Assembly: GCA_964526635.1 (NCBI GenBank)
Contig: CAZGLR010000095.1
Coordinates: 1 to 13,100 of the forward strand
Direction of reading: 5' to 3'
Source: CAZGLR01 sp964526635
Lineage (GTDB): Bacteria; Zixibacteria; MSB-5A5; GN15; JAAZOE01
DNA: 13,100 nt
In this document: piece by piece, positions 5,460-11,989 of the stretch
How positions within the stretch are numbered: the stretch's first letter is position 1
Layout of the letters: each line of letters starts with the position of its first letter
Notes under the pieces: model-generated
Database searches by the model: none
Told to the model about the DNA's origin: nothing
The model's input: the letters and a program-made list of their open reading frames with translations, nothing else
Translations under genes and position numbers: made by a program

Positions 5460-7463
5460 TCATGGCTGGTTCCCCTTTGTGGAATCGGGTTCGGGGATGA
5501 TTTCGGAATCGGGTTCAGGGATGATTTCGGGTTCGATTTCGGGGATGCTGCGATCGAGGCCGCCACCCCATTTTGATGGAATAGTCCAGAAGGAGTTATT
5601 GCGGCCATTGGCGCCATAGCGATCATCACCATCGAGGTCAAGGAATAAACCGATTGAGCCATAGTCGCGGCGAGGGTTGCCATACCCCTGGGTGTTGTGC
5701 TTGAGGGTAGTGAAATAGCTGTCGTTGCCGGTGGCATCCTGGAAGATGCCGATACCATTGGCCTGCCCTGCTCCCTGGGCGAGATCATGGGCAGAGTAGA
5801 CATCATTGCCGCCCTTGTCGATCAGCCAGCCGCAGGAGTAATCGTGGCCGCAGCCCTGGCAGACGCCGTGGGAACGGTAAACATCGTCGCCATTTTCATC
5901 CATCAGGATGCCCAGTGTCATGTGGGCACCGGCCCCCTGGGCGTATTGATGGGTGATGTAGCGATCGTTGCCGTCTTTGTCATACAGGATTCCCAGCGAC
6001 CACCAGTACGATGATCCCTGGGCGAAGAAATCGGCGAGGTAGTAGTCGTTGCCACCGTAGTCATAGATGAAGCCGACGCCGCCGGACATGAGAGGGCGCC
6101 ATCCGAGGCCGAAGCCCTGGGAGAGTGATTGATAATGGGTGCCGGAATGGAAGCTTTCCGGATATTTGCCCTGCACGGTATAGACGTCGTTGCCATCGAA
6201 ATCAACAATACCGCCGATGCCACGGACAAAGCCGAAGCCCTGGCAGAAAAGGTGGCCGTTGTAGGTATCGTTGCCCTGCTGATCGACCAGCAGGCCCCAG
6301 CCGAATGTTCCGGCGCCCATAGTGAAGGTGTCGCCGAAGTAGGAGTCGTCGCCTTCTTTGTCAAGCAGGTAGCCAATTCCGAAGTAGCCGGCGCCGAGGG
6401 AAAAGTTTCCGGCGCGATAGATATCATTGCCCTTGTAGTCGATCAGGATGCTGACCGAGAGCGCGCCGCAGGCCAGGCCGAAGTCGGAAGTTGATTCGTA
6501 GAGATCGTCACCATCGGCATCGGCGATGAGAACGGGATGAGGATTGTTGATGTCGTAGGCGAGCTGGTAGCGGTCGTTGCCGCCGGGATCGAGGATGATA
6601 GCGTAATCGCCGACATAGTGGTCGTCGCCATAGGTTCCGATGGCGATGCGGCCGAACATGCAGGAATCGATGATTGGCTTTTTGCCGGATTGGAGTTTTT
6701 TGGTGAACTTGAACGATGCTAAAGTTTGGAAATACTCGGATACATAACTTTCGATATCGCCATTAAGGCTCGATACCGCACCAAATGGAATATCAACGTT
6801 GTTGACCGCAATATTTGCAAATTGCTGAGCATAAACTTCTTCGACATGCTGTACGGAGTCCATCTGCTCAGGAGATTGTTCCTTGTAGTTTGGATTTTCC
6901 AAAATCAGTTCTTTGAAGGGTCCTTGAATATGTACCGATAAGGTATCTTTGTACTTGCTGTTTATGCTGTTTAATAAACGGGCATAAGATCTATCCATTT
7001 CTTGAGCTATTCTTTGAAGATGATATTTTTCAAACGGCTTTTTTACATGCCTAAAACCATGCTTCACAAGTTCGACTTTATTCCGTTGAGCGATATTAGG
7101 TAATGGTGTTTGGTATAAATATATTCCATTCTCTGCTCCAGCCAAAGATTTCGAATCTCCATGTACAAGGCTCGCATATTCTACAAACGATTTCATCTCC
7201 AGGGGATGGGACATCAGGCTGTCGACGATTTTGAGGCGGAAGGGATCGGGGTCGGTGTAGTCGGACCGAAAGGCGAAATCAGATTTTCGGAGATTCAGGG
7301 TTTGCAGTAGCTCGGTCATGCCATCGGCGATAAGGGAATCGGGATATGGGGTGGTGAGGGTATCGGCGGCGTGGATGGTGGCAAATGCAGCGAGGATTAA
7401 AAATAGTAATCCCACAGCAAGCTGTGGGGCACCCTGGATCGCACCACTGAAGGGGTTCGGCAT
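5460..7463 (-). CDS. Large secreted protein of G(N/D)DxY 27-residue repeats
   Basis: 667 residues from ATG 7463, chosen for its signal peptide (MPNPFSGAIQGAPQLAVG, LLFLILAAFATIHA|AD). Residues about 35-270 are mostly helical and unrecognised. Residues 275-630 hold about twelve repeats of 26-27 residues with consensus hhhDxxG(N/D)DxYxxxxxxQGxGxxxGhG, for example LVDQQGNDTYNGHLFCQGFGF and ILMDENGDDVYRSHGVCQGC. The Asp/Asn loops suggest a calcium-bound or stacked beta structure, but this is not the RTX GGxGxD nonapeptide. The tail repeats EIIPEPDS. Codons for residues about 88-245 are markedly AT-rich compared with the rest. The frame also continues upstream through the 81-bp array and, if the N gap holds a multiple of three bases, to ATG 7782. 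The stop overlaps an ATG (ATGA) of the HEAT frame. I do not recognise a named family. Confidence 0.82.
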   Translation of the reverse strand: MPNPFSGAIQGAPQLAVGLLFLILAAFATIHAADTLTTPYPDSLIADGMTELLQTLNLRKSDFAFRSDYTDPDPFRLKIVDSLMSHPLEMKSFVEYASLVHGDSKSLAGAENGIYLYQTPLPNIAQRNKVELVKHGFRHVKKPFEKYHLQRIAQEMDRSYARLLNSINSKYKDTLSVHIQGPFKELILENPNYKEQSPEQMDSVQHVEEVYAQQFANIAVNNVDIPFGAVSSLNGDIESYVSEYFQTLASFKFTKKLQSGKKPIIDSCMFGRIAIGTYGDDHYVGDYAIILDPGGNDRYQLAYDINNPHPVLIADADGDDLYESTSDFGLACGALSVSILIDYKGNDIYRAGNFSLGAGYFGIGYLLDKEGDDSYFGDTFTMGAGTFGWGLLVDQQGNDTYNGHLFCQGFGFVRGIGGIVDFDGNDVYTVQGKYPESFHSGTHYQSLSQGFGLGWRPLMSGGVGFIYDYGGNDYYLADFFAQGSSYWWSLGILYDKDGNDRYITHQYAQGAGAHMTLGILMDENGDDVYRSHGVCQGCGHDYSCGWLIDKGGNDVYSAHDLAQGAGQANGIGIFQDATGNDSYFTTLKHNTQGYGNPRRDYGSIGLFLDLDGDDRYGANGRNNSFWTIPSKWGGGLDRSIPEIEPEIIPEPDSEIIPEPDSTKGNQP
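5481..5528. repeat. 24-bp tandem repeat encoding EIIPEPDS
   Basis: Two 24-base copies (5481-5504 and 5505-5528, each starting GGAATCGGGTTC) differ at one base, with a decayed third copy to about 5547. They encode an acidic, Pro-rich C-terminal tail. This is probably replication slippage in a flexible tail. Confidence 0.75.
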
Positions 7464-7762
7464 CCTCTTGTCTGCCCCACCCTGTGGGTGGGGTACCGGG
7501 GTGTCGATAAAATTTTGATTATCCCACAGCAAGCTGCGGGGCACCCCATTATTCCCCCCACCCTGTGGGTGGGGTACCGGGGTGTCGATAAAATTTTGAT
7601 TATCCCACAGNNNNNNNNNNNNNNNNNNNNNNNNNNNNNNNNNNNNNNNNNNNNNNNNNNNNNNNNNNNNNNNNNNNNNNNNNNNNNNNNNNNNNNNNNN
7701 NNNNNNNNNNCAAGCTGCGGGGCACCCCATTATTCCCCCCATCATGCGGGTGGGGTACCGGG
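7411..7762. repeat. Alternating A/B palindromic repeat array (at least three copies, interrupted by a gap)
   Basis: B palindromes: 7411-7428, 7523-7540 (one changed base in the arm), and one split across the N run (7604-7610 and 7711 onward). A palindromes start at 7475, 7556 and 7737; the last is degenerate (CCCCATCATGCGGGTGGGG). The A-to-A spacing from 7475 to 7556 is 81 bp. The linker GTCGATAAAATTTTGATTAT is shared with the array at 5180-5350. The array forms the 5' region of the G(N/D)DxY gene, with B at 7411 inside the signal-peptide code. Confidence 0.85.
7611..7710. other. Assembly gap of 100 N inside a B palindrome
   Basis: Exactly 100 unknown bases. The left flank ends TTATCCCACAG and the right flank begins CAAGCTGCGGGG. 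Joined directly these recreate one complete B palindrome. The assembly evidently broke at the repeat, and the 100 is a placeholder length. Confidence 0.95.
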
Positions 7763-7785
7763 GAAGTCGGCAAAATATTCATGTA

Positions 7786-7817
7786 TTTATAAAAGGGAAC
7801 GATATCGGCGGGGTCAA
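7786..7817 (-). promoter_or_regulatory. Candidate sigma-70-type promoter for the secreted repeat/HEAT/exonuclease/HDOD run
   Basis: On the minus strand TTGACC (7817-7812) is followed by an AT-rich block. TTTTAT (7794-7789) lies 17 bases away and TATAAA (7791-7786) 20 bases away. It is the first promoter-like sequence upstream of the four-gene run and lies just past the stop of pilin 1. The ATG at 7782 would be almost at the transcript start. Confidence 0.35.
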
Positions 7818-7868
7818 TCTCTTTTTTCTGACACGGCTGGGCGCGGTCCTTGAACGCAGGCCGGCGGA

Positions 7869-8327
7869 TTATGGTACTTCCGCCCAGGCGGTGGTTATAT
7901 CGCCGGCATCGTTTTCGAGACACACCAAATTACCCATTTCGTTGACGCGCCAGTGATCGATATGGACATCGTCATCAAGGCCGGGATCGACGATAATTGC
8001 ATCGGCCCAGAACGTAGTCGAAATATCGCCGGAGCCGGCGGTAACACTAAAGGAATAGCGGGCGCCCTCGGGAATATCAACGCCCAGGTCAGCCCATTCG
8101 GGGGCGGCGTTGTCGGCGGCAGGCAGATAGGTGTCATGCTCCTGTCGATAGGCGCGTTCCATAGTATAGATTTGTCTAAGGAGTTGTTTGGCTTCTGATT
8201 GTTTGGTCTTAACTGAGGCGGGCATGAAACGGGGTATAGCCTGCGATGCAAGAAGACCGATAATCACGACGACGATCATAAGTTCGATCAGGGTGAAGCC
8301 GTTGTCTTTTGTGCTCAGGAGGGACAT
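7869..8327 (-). CDS. Type IV pilin-like protein 1
   Basis: 152 residues. The prepilin leader is MSLLSTKDNG, cut before F11, giving a mature start FTLIELMIVVVIIGLLA with the conserved Glu at position 5. The hydrophobic helix spans residues 11-33, followed by a soluble domain rich in Asp (DPGLDDD) and one Cys near the C-terminus (LVCLEND). It is a close duplicate of pilin 2, differing at scattered sites. AGAGGT lies five bases before the ATG at 8327. An intrinsic terminator separates it from pilin 2, so it needs its own promoter. The AT-rich leader has TTGTAT and TAGTAATAAA-like blocks but no GG-N10-GC sigma-54 element. Expected role: pilus or pseudopilus subunit exported through the inner membrane. 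The major pilin cannot be told from a minor one here. Confidence 0.9.
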   Translation of the reverse strand: MSLLSTKDNGFTLIELMIVVVIIGLLASQAIPRFMPASVKTKQSEAKQLLRQIYTMERAYRQEHDTYLPAADNAAPEWADLGVDIPEGARYSFSVTAGSGDISTTFWADAIIVDPGLDDDVHIDHWRVNEMGNLVCLENDAGDITTAWAEVP

Positions 8328-8380
8328 AGTTACCTCTTATACACTCTTTTCTACTTTATTACTATTTGTTTTCCCTATAC

Positions 8381-8409
8381 AAAAAGGCGGGGAGGTTATC
8401 CCCGCCTTT
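8381..8409 (-). terminator. Intrinsic terminator after pilin 2
   Basis: A perfect 11-bp stem, AAAGGCGGGGA (8383-8393) with TCCCCGCCTTT (8399-8409), has a 5-base loop. On the minus strand it is followed by a run of T (8385-8381). It lies 51 bases past the pilin 2 stop and 54 bases before the pilin 1 start. Confidence 0.9.
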
Positions 8410-8459
8410 CGAATTTAACAAGGTGCTGCGTACATTGGTACTCCCATAGGCGGGCGAGC

Positions 8460-8921
8460 TTACGGGGTTTCCGCCCAGGCCGTAGTCGCGTTGGACGCGT
8501 CGTTTTCGAGGCACATCAAATTACCCAGTTCGTTGATGCGCCAGTGTTCGGTATGAGCGTCATCGTCAAGACCCGGATCGGGAATGACAGCATCGGCCCA
8601 GAAGGTGGTGGTGATATCGCCGGAGCCGGCGGTCACGCTATATTCATAGCGGGTGTTGACCGGGATTTCGATACCGATATCGGACCATTCGCCGGCAGCG
8701 TTGTCAGCCGCGGCCAGGTAGGTATCATTTTCCTGACGATAGGTACGTTCCATAGTGTAGATCTGCTTGAGCAGCTGCTTGGCTTCAGACTGTTTCGACT
8801 TGGTGGTGGCGCGCATGAACCGCGGGACGGCCAGGGCAGCCAGAATACCAATGATAACGACCACGATCATAAGCTCGATCAGGGTGAAACCGCGCTGACG
8901 GTTATTGAACTTCGAGTACAT
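8460..8921 (-). CDS. Type IV pilin-like protein 2 (likely major pilin, sigma-54 driven)
   Basis: 153 residues. Prepilin leader MYSKFNNRQRG, mature start FTLIELMIVVVIIGILAALA with Glu at position 5. The soluble domain closely matches pilin 1: KQSEAKQLLKQIYTMERTYR, YEYSVTAGSGDITTTFWADA and DPGLDDDAHTEHWRINELGN. The ribosome site AAGGAGGT is a perfect match five bases before ATG 8921, the best in the window, which fits high expression. A sigma-54 element lies about 57 bases upstream and a strong terminator about 50 bases downstream, so this is probably a single-gene transcript. The adjacent NtrC-type regulator with an intact GAFTGA loop is the obvious activator, as in PilR-PilA systems. Pilin class is sure; which filament it builds is not shown. 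Confidence 0.92.
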   Translation of the reverse strand: MYSKFNNRQRGFTLIELMIVVVIIGILAALAVPRFMRATTKSKQSEAKQLLKQIYTMERTYRQENDTYLAAADNAAGEWSDIGIEIPVNTRYEYSVTAGSGDITTTFWADAVIPDPGLDDDAHTEHWRINELGNLMCLENDASNATTAWAETP

Positions 8922-8977
8922 TGAGACCTCCTTAAAATTGATTCTGGTTTTATGCTCTCTTCATCGCTTATATCTAT

Positions 8978-8994
8978 CGCAAGGTTAATGCCAA
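8978..8994 (-). promoter_or_regulatory. Sigma-54 (RpoN) promoter of pilin 2
   Basis: The minus-strand sequence TTGGCATTAACCTTGCG matches TGGCAC-N5-TTGC(A/T): TGGCA (8993-8989), TTGC (8982-8979), with exactly 10 bases between the GG and GC pairs. Transcription would start near 8968, about 47 bases before the ATG. Neither flanking pilin gene has such an element close to its start. Confidence 0.8.
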
Positions 8995-9068
8995 ACTGAA
9001 AGCCGCAGCAAAAATAGCGTAATTTTGACATCGGTGCATATATGCCAAGGAGTTACGAGTAGGACACA

Positions 9069-9102
9069 TCCCATCATTTTGACGCTTTTTGAGATGATGG
9101 GA
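9069..9102. promoter_or_regulatory. Inverted repeat, candidate enhancer (activator) site for pilin 2
   Basis: Perfect 9-bp arms TCCCATCAT (9069-9077) and ATGATGGGA (9094-9102) flank a 16-base spacer. The repeat lies about 100-134 bases upstream of the inferred sigma-54 start, the usual range for NtrC-family activators. No T-run follows on either strand, so a terminator for pilin 3 is unlikely. A separate 10-bp palindrome GCATATATGC sits at 9036-9045. Binding by the regulator at 9634 is inference. Confidence 0.5.
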
Positions 9103-9158
9103 AGTACCCCATAATTTCGGCTTGGTATGATGCGTGGCATATTGCATTTTGCAAACCC

Positions 9159-9596
9159 CTATTCAGCCGTCGTCTCGATAACATCATCATAGTTATTGAT
9201 GACCACGCCGGCCTGGGTGATCGTCCAGCGGTCGCGGGCGGCGTCGCCATCGAGATCACCGACAGCAGTACAGGTGTAGGTGATGGCGGTACCGACAATG
9301 GTGTAAGTGTAGCGCGAAGTAGCCTCGATATCGACATTGATTTCGGCGAACGCTTCCCGTTCGGCCTCCCGTCCCGATGCCGGTCCACCAACGAAGTATC
9401 GATCATTGGCAGCGCGGTACATCTGCTGCATGGTGTGAACATGCCGCAGCATCCGGGGCGCCTCGGTTTGCTTGGTCTTAGTCGTCACGGCGGCGTAGCG
9501 AGTAGCCGCCAGGTCGGCCAGAATCCCGATGATAATCACCACAATCATCAATTCGATGAGGGTGAAGCCCGCGTTTGATTTCAATAATTTCTTCAT
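9159..9596 (-). CDS. Type IV pilin-like protein 3
   Basis: 145 residues from ATG 9596, preceded by GGGAG seven bases away; the frame is open far upstream but only this start gives a prepilin leader. Leader MKKLLKSNAG, mature start FTLIELMIVVIIIGILADLA with Glu at position 5. The soluble part differs from pilins 1 and 2 (TEAPRMLRHVHTMQQMYRAAN, then GDLDGDAARDRWTITQAGVVIN), with a DxDGD..RD motif common in pilin C-termini. It begins 37 bp after the stop of the sigma-54 activator gene and is probably co-transcribed with it. It could be a minor pilin or a pseudopilin of a related filament. Confidence 0.88.
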   Translation of the reverse strand: MKKLLKSNAGFTLIELMIVVIIIGILADLAATRYAAVTTKTKQTEAPRMLRHVHTMQQMYRAANDRYFVGGPASGREAEREAFAEINVDIEATSRYTYTIVGTAITYTCTAVGDLDGDAARDRWTITQAGVVINNYDDVIETTAE

Positions 9597-9633
9597 ACCA
9601 TCACTCCCGGTTATCGTGGGACATCGTTCCGGG

Positions 9634-11001
9634 TTATCTTTCTTTTTTGCCAGCGACCTTATACCGGTCGAGTTTCCGGTACAGGGTCGACGTATCGATG
9701 CCCAGGATACGTGCGGCTTTTGATTTGTTGCCGTCATTCTGCTCAAGTACCCAGTGGATATAGGCCTGTTCGATTGACTCAAGGCTGGGTGTTTTATGGT
9801 CAGCGGCGCTGACGATGCTTTCCTGTCGGTCGGAGGTAATTGATTCGGGGAACGACTGCAGGCTGAGTATTTCGTCTTTGGCCAGCAGTATAGCCCGTTC
9901 AATGGTATTTTCCAGTTCCCGAACATTGCCCGGCCAGGGATAGGCGGCCAGACGGTCATACACGTCGGGCTGGATTTCCCTGATGACCAGATTATGCCGC
10001 CGGCAGAACCGTTCGACAAAATGATCAATCAGAAGCGGGATATCCTCGACACGGTCTCGCAACGGCGGAATCGTGATCGGGATAACATTGAGCCGGTAGA
10101 ACAAATCAGCCCGGAAATCGCCGGAGTTGACTTCTTCTTCAAGATTGGCGTTGGTGGCACAGATAAGGCGGACGTCGACCGAAATCTGCGCAGTTTCCCC
10201 GACCGGGGTAATTTTCTTCTCTTCAAGGACACGCAACAACTTGACCTGTATCGCCAGGGAGGTGTTGCCGATTTCATCGAGGAAAAAGGTTCCGCCATCG
10301 GCAACCTTAAAGAGACCCTCTTTATCTTTGATTGCCCCGGTAAACGCTCCCCGGCCGTGGCCAAAGAGTTCCGACTCCAGCAGGGTTTCCGGGATAGCGG
10401 CGCAGTTGATACTGACGAACGGATTGTCGCTGCGATCGGAAAGGGCGTGAATAGCCTTGGCCAGAAGGTCCTTGCCGGTACCCGATTCGCCCCGGATCAA
10501 GACAGTCGAATCGACGCGGGCGACCTGTTTGACCAGTTCCTTGAGTTTGAGAACCGGTTCAGACATGCCGATGAAGCCCTCGAGATCCTTTACCTGACCG
10601 AGTTGCTTTTTCAAGGCCTTGTTTTCATCGACGATTTTATGGTGGGAGATAACCTTGTCGATCGTCAGTTTGATTTCATCGATTTTGAACGGTTTGGTGA
10701 TGTAATCGCTGGCGCCCTTTTTCATCGCTTCGATAGCCGACTCAACCGAGGCAAAGGCAGTCATCATGATGAAATTCTGATTCTGTTTGCGCCGGCGGAC
10801 GGTATCGATCAACTCGAGACCATTCATCTCAGGCATCATCATATCGGCAATGACCAGATCGAAGTTGCCGTCGCAAATACGGCCAACGGCATCCCTGGAC
10901 GAGACAGATGTCTCGACCCTGTAGCCCTCTTTCTGGAGCATGATCGACATGAAATTGCACATGGATTCTTCGTCATCGACGACGAATATTCTTCCCGCCA
11001 T
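9634..11001 (-). CDS. Sigma-54-dependent response regulator, NtrC family (PilR-like)
   Basis: 455 residues from ATG 11001, where AAGGTG lies six bases upstream; a GTG nine bases earlier is also in frame but lacks a ribosome site. Receiver domain residues 1-120: acidic pair in VVDDEES, phospho-acceptor D53 in IADMMMPEMNG, T81, K103 in TKPFK. AAA+ sigma-54 activator domain about 140-370: GFIGMSEP, Walker A GESGTGKD (about 171-178), GAFTGA (218-223), Walker B FFLDEIG (D242, E243), DLFYRLNV, and GNVRELENTIERA. Fis-type helix-turn-helix about 408-443 (NKSKAARILGIDTSTLYRKL). The GAFTGA loop is intact, so it should contact sigma-54. Pilin genes and a sigma-54 promoter directly downstream point to PilR-like control of pili. 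No cognate kinase is in the window. Confidence 0.93.
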   Translation of the reverse strand: MAGRIFVVDDEESMCNFMSIMLQKEGYRVETSVSSRDAVGRICDGNFDLVIADMMMPEMNGLELIDTVRRRKQNQNFIMMTAFASVESAIEAMKKGASDYITKPFKIDEIKLTIDKVISHHKIVDENKALKKQLGQVKDLEGFIGMSEPVLKLKELVKQVARVDSTVLIRGESGTGKDLLAKAIHALSDRSDNPFVSINCAAIPETLLESELFGHGRGAFTGAIKDKEGLFKVADGGTFFLDEIGNTSLAIQVKLLRVLEEKKITPVGETAQISVDVRLICATNANLEEEVNSGDFRADLFYRLNVIPITIPPLRDRVEDIPLLIDHFVERFCRRHNLVIREIQPDVYDRLAAYPWPGNVRELENTIERAILLAKDEILSLQSFPESITSDRQESIVSAADHKTPSLESIEQAYIHWVLEQNDGNKSKAARILGIDTSTLYRKLDRYKVAGKKER

Positions 11002-11201
11002 GGCAGTCACCTTGATGCGTTAAATGGTCTGGTTTCCTCTTCCCTAAAATCATCGGCAAACATACGGACGCAATGAGGCGACCACAGTGATTTGCAATAT
11101 ATTTATACAGGCATGCGATGAATTTTAAGTTATTGATAACCAACGACCTGGCAAAACGAGTCTGGCGAAATGCCAGAGGTGGTGCAGAATACCGATCAAA
11201 C

Positions 11202-11230
11202 TTGGGAAAAAAGAAATTGCTTCGTATATT
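11202..11230 (+). promoter_or_regulatory. Candidate sigma-70-type promoter for the GAF gene
   Basis: TTGGGA (11202-11207) and TATATT (11225-11230) are separated by exactly 17 bases. The start would fall near 11237, downstream of the in-frame ATG at 11170 and upstream of the ATG at 11272, which supports the shorter protein. An inverted repeat CTGGC-GAAAT-GCCAG at 11162-11176 lies 25 bases upstream and might be an operator. Confidence 0.45.
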
Positions 11231-11271
11231 TAGTGATACGGAATGTTCCAGTTGAGAAAGGAATTGATGCT

Positions 11272-11745
11272 ATGGCGTCGGGCATTTTGAAGCAGATTGC
11301 CACAATCGGCGAGAGCGCCAAGAGCCGTGAGGAGTATTTGCAGCGGGTGGTTGAAGCGATCGATGCTGCGTATGATTTATACAGCTGGGTCGGATTTTAC
11401 TTCCTTGCCGATGGTCAACTGCATGTCGGGCCATATGTTGGTCCGGAAACACCGCATGCTGTTATAGATGTGAACAGCGGCATCTGCGGAGCGGCGGTTC
11501 GGGAGGAGAATACTATAGTTGTGGATGACGTCAACGCCGATCCCCGTTTTCTGGCCTGTTCCCTGACGACGCGTTCGGAGATTGTGGTACCGATTCGAGT
11601 CAAGGGCAAAATTATCGGGGAAATCGACATCGATTCTGATACGCCGGCAGCCTTTACGGCGGAAGATCGCCGGATGCTCGAGGAAATCGCCGATATGGTG
11701 GGTCAGAGGCTGGCGGCAATTGATGCGGATATGGGCACAAAATAA
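11272..11745 (+). CDS. GAF-domain protein of the free-methionine-(R)-sulfoxide reductase type
   Basis: 157 residues from ATG 11272, with AAAGGA nine bases upstream. The frame is open back to 11170, but a promoter lies in between and the family is usually about 150-165 residues. A single GAF domain fills the protein: WVGFYFL (39-45), LHVGPYVG, GICGAA (C72), FLACSLTTRSEIVVP (C96, E103), IIGEIDIDSD (D119, D121). By recalled alignment with the E. coli enzyme, C72 and C96 match its Cys94 and Cys118, and E103, D119 and D121 match its Glu125, Asp141 and Asp143. The first Cys (Cys84) is absent; PETPHA stands there. The family reduces free methionine-R-sulfoxide in the cytoplasm. It may be active with two cysteines or a sensor. 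The two-helix protein gene follows after 54 bp. Confidence 0.8.
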   Translation: MASGILKQIATIGESAKSREEYLQRVVEAIDAAYDLYSWVGFYFLADGQLHVGPYVGPETPHAVIDVNSGICGAAVREENTIVVDDVNADPRFLACSLTTRSEIVVPIRVKGKIIGEIDIDSDTPAAFTAEDRRMLEEIADMVGQRLAAIDADMGTK

Positions 11746-11799
11746 CCATTGCCCCGTTGAATTTAACGATTTACCTTTGCAACAGCAAGGGAGGCAGGC

Positions 11800-11973
11800 A
11801 TGTTTTTCGGTATAGTTCTGATAATCATAGGGGCGATACTGCTATTGGAACAGTTCGGCGTGGTCAGGAATATCTCGTTCTGGGCCTATATCTGGCCGGC
11901 CCTGATAATAGCCATCGGGTTGCGGATGATTCTGGTCCGTCTGAAACACAATCAGGGCGACGACAGAGCATAG
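11800..11973 (+). CDS. Small membrane protein, LiaI/LiaF-type transmembrane domain
   Basis: A 57-residue frame starting MFFGIVLIIIGAILLLEQFG. Two hydrophobic helices (residues 2-17 and 27-45) are joined by the short linker EQFGVVRNIS, followed by FWAYIWPALIIAIGLRMIL and a charged tail KHNQGDDRA. GGGAGG lies six bases before ATG 11800, a strong ribosome site. The pattern FFGI.LI..G...L(L)E..G......WP..LI..G fits the LiaI-LiaF-like (DUF5668) domain, found alone or at the N-terminus of envelope-stress proteins. It lies 54 bp after the GAF gene on the same strand. Function in this organism is unknown. Confidence 0.8.
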   Translation: MFFGIVLIIIGAILLLEQFGVVRNISFWAYIWPALIIAIGLRMILVRLKHNQGDDRA

Positions 11974-11989
11974 GGAATTTGCTCAACTT

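Noticed and set aside
5460..7463. RTX toxin-type calcium repeats
   Set aside because: The repeats are 26-27 residues with one G(N/D)DxY each, not nine-residue GGxGxDxLx units, and no secretion signal of type I is seen.
5180..7762. Regular repeats resembling a CRISPR array
   Set aside because: The linkers between palindromes are themselves identical from copy to copy, so there are no unique spacers, and no cas genes are nearby.
9141..9154. TTGCA-TTT-TGCAA inverted repeat near the pilin 3 stop
   Set aside because: Arms of only five bases and no T-run; too weak to call a terminator.
9597..10028. N-terminal extension of pilin 3
   Set aside because: It overlaps the C-terminal coding region of the activator gene on the same strand in another frame, and the prepilin leader starts at 9596.
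9994..11076. Long plus-strand open frame of 360 codons
   Set aside because: It is antisense to the sigma-54 activator, whose motifs are all intact.
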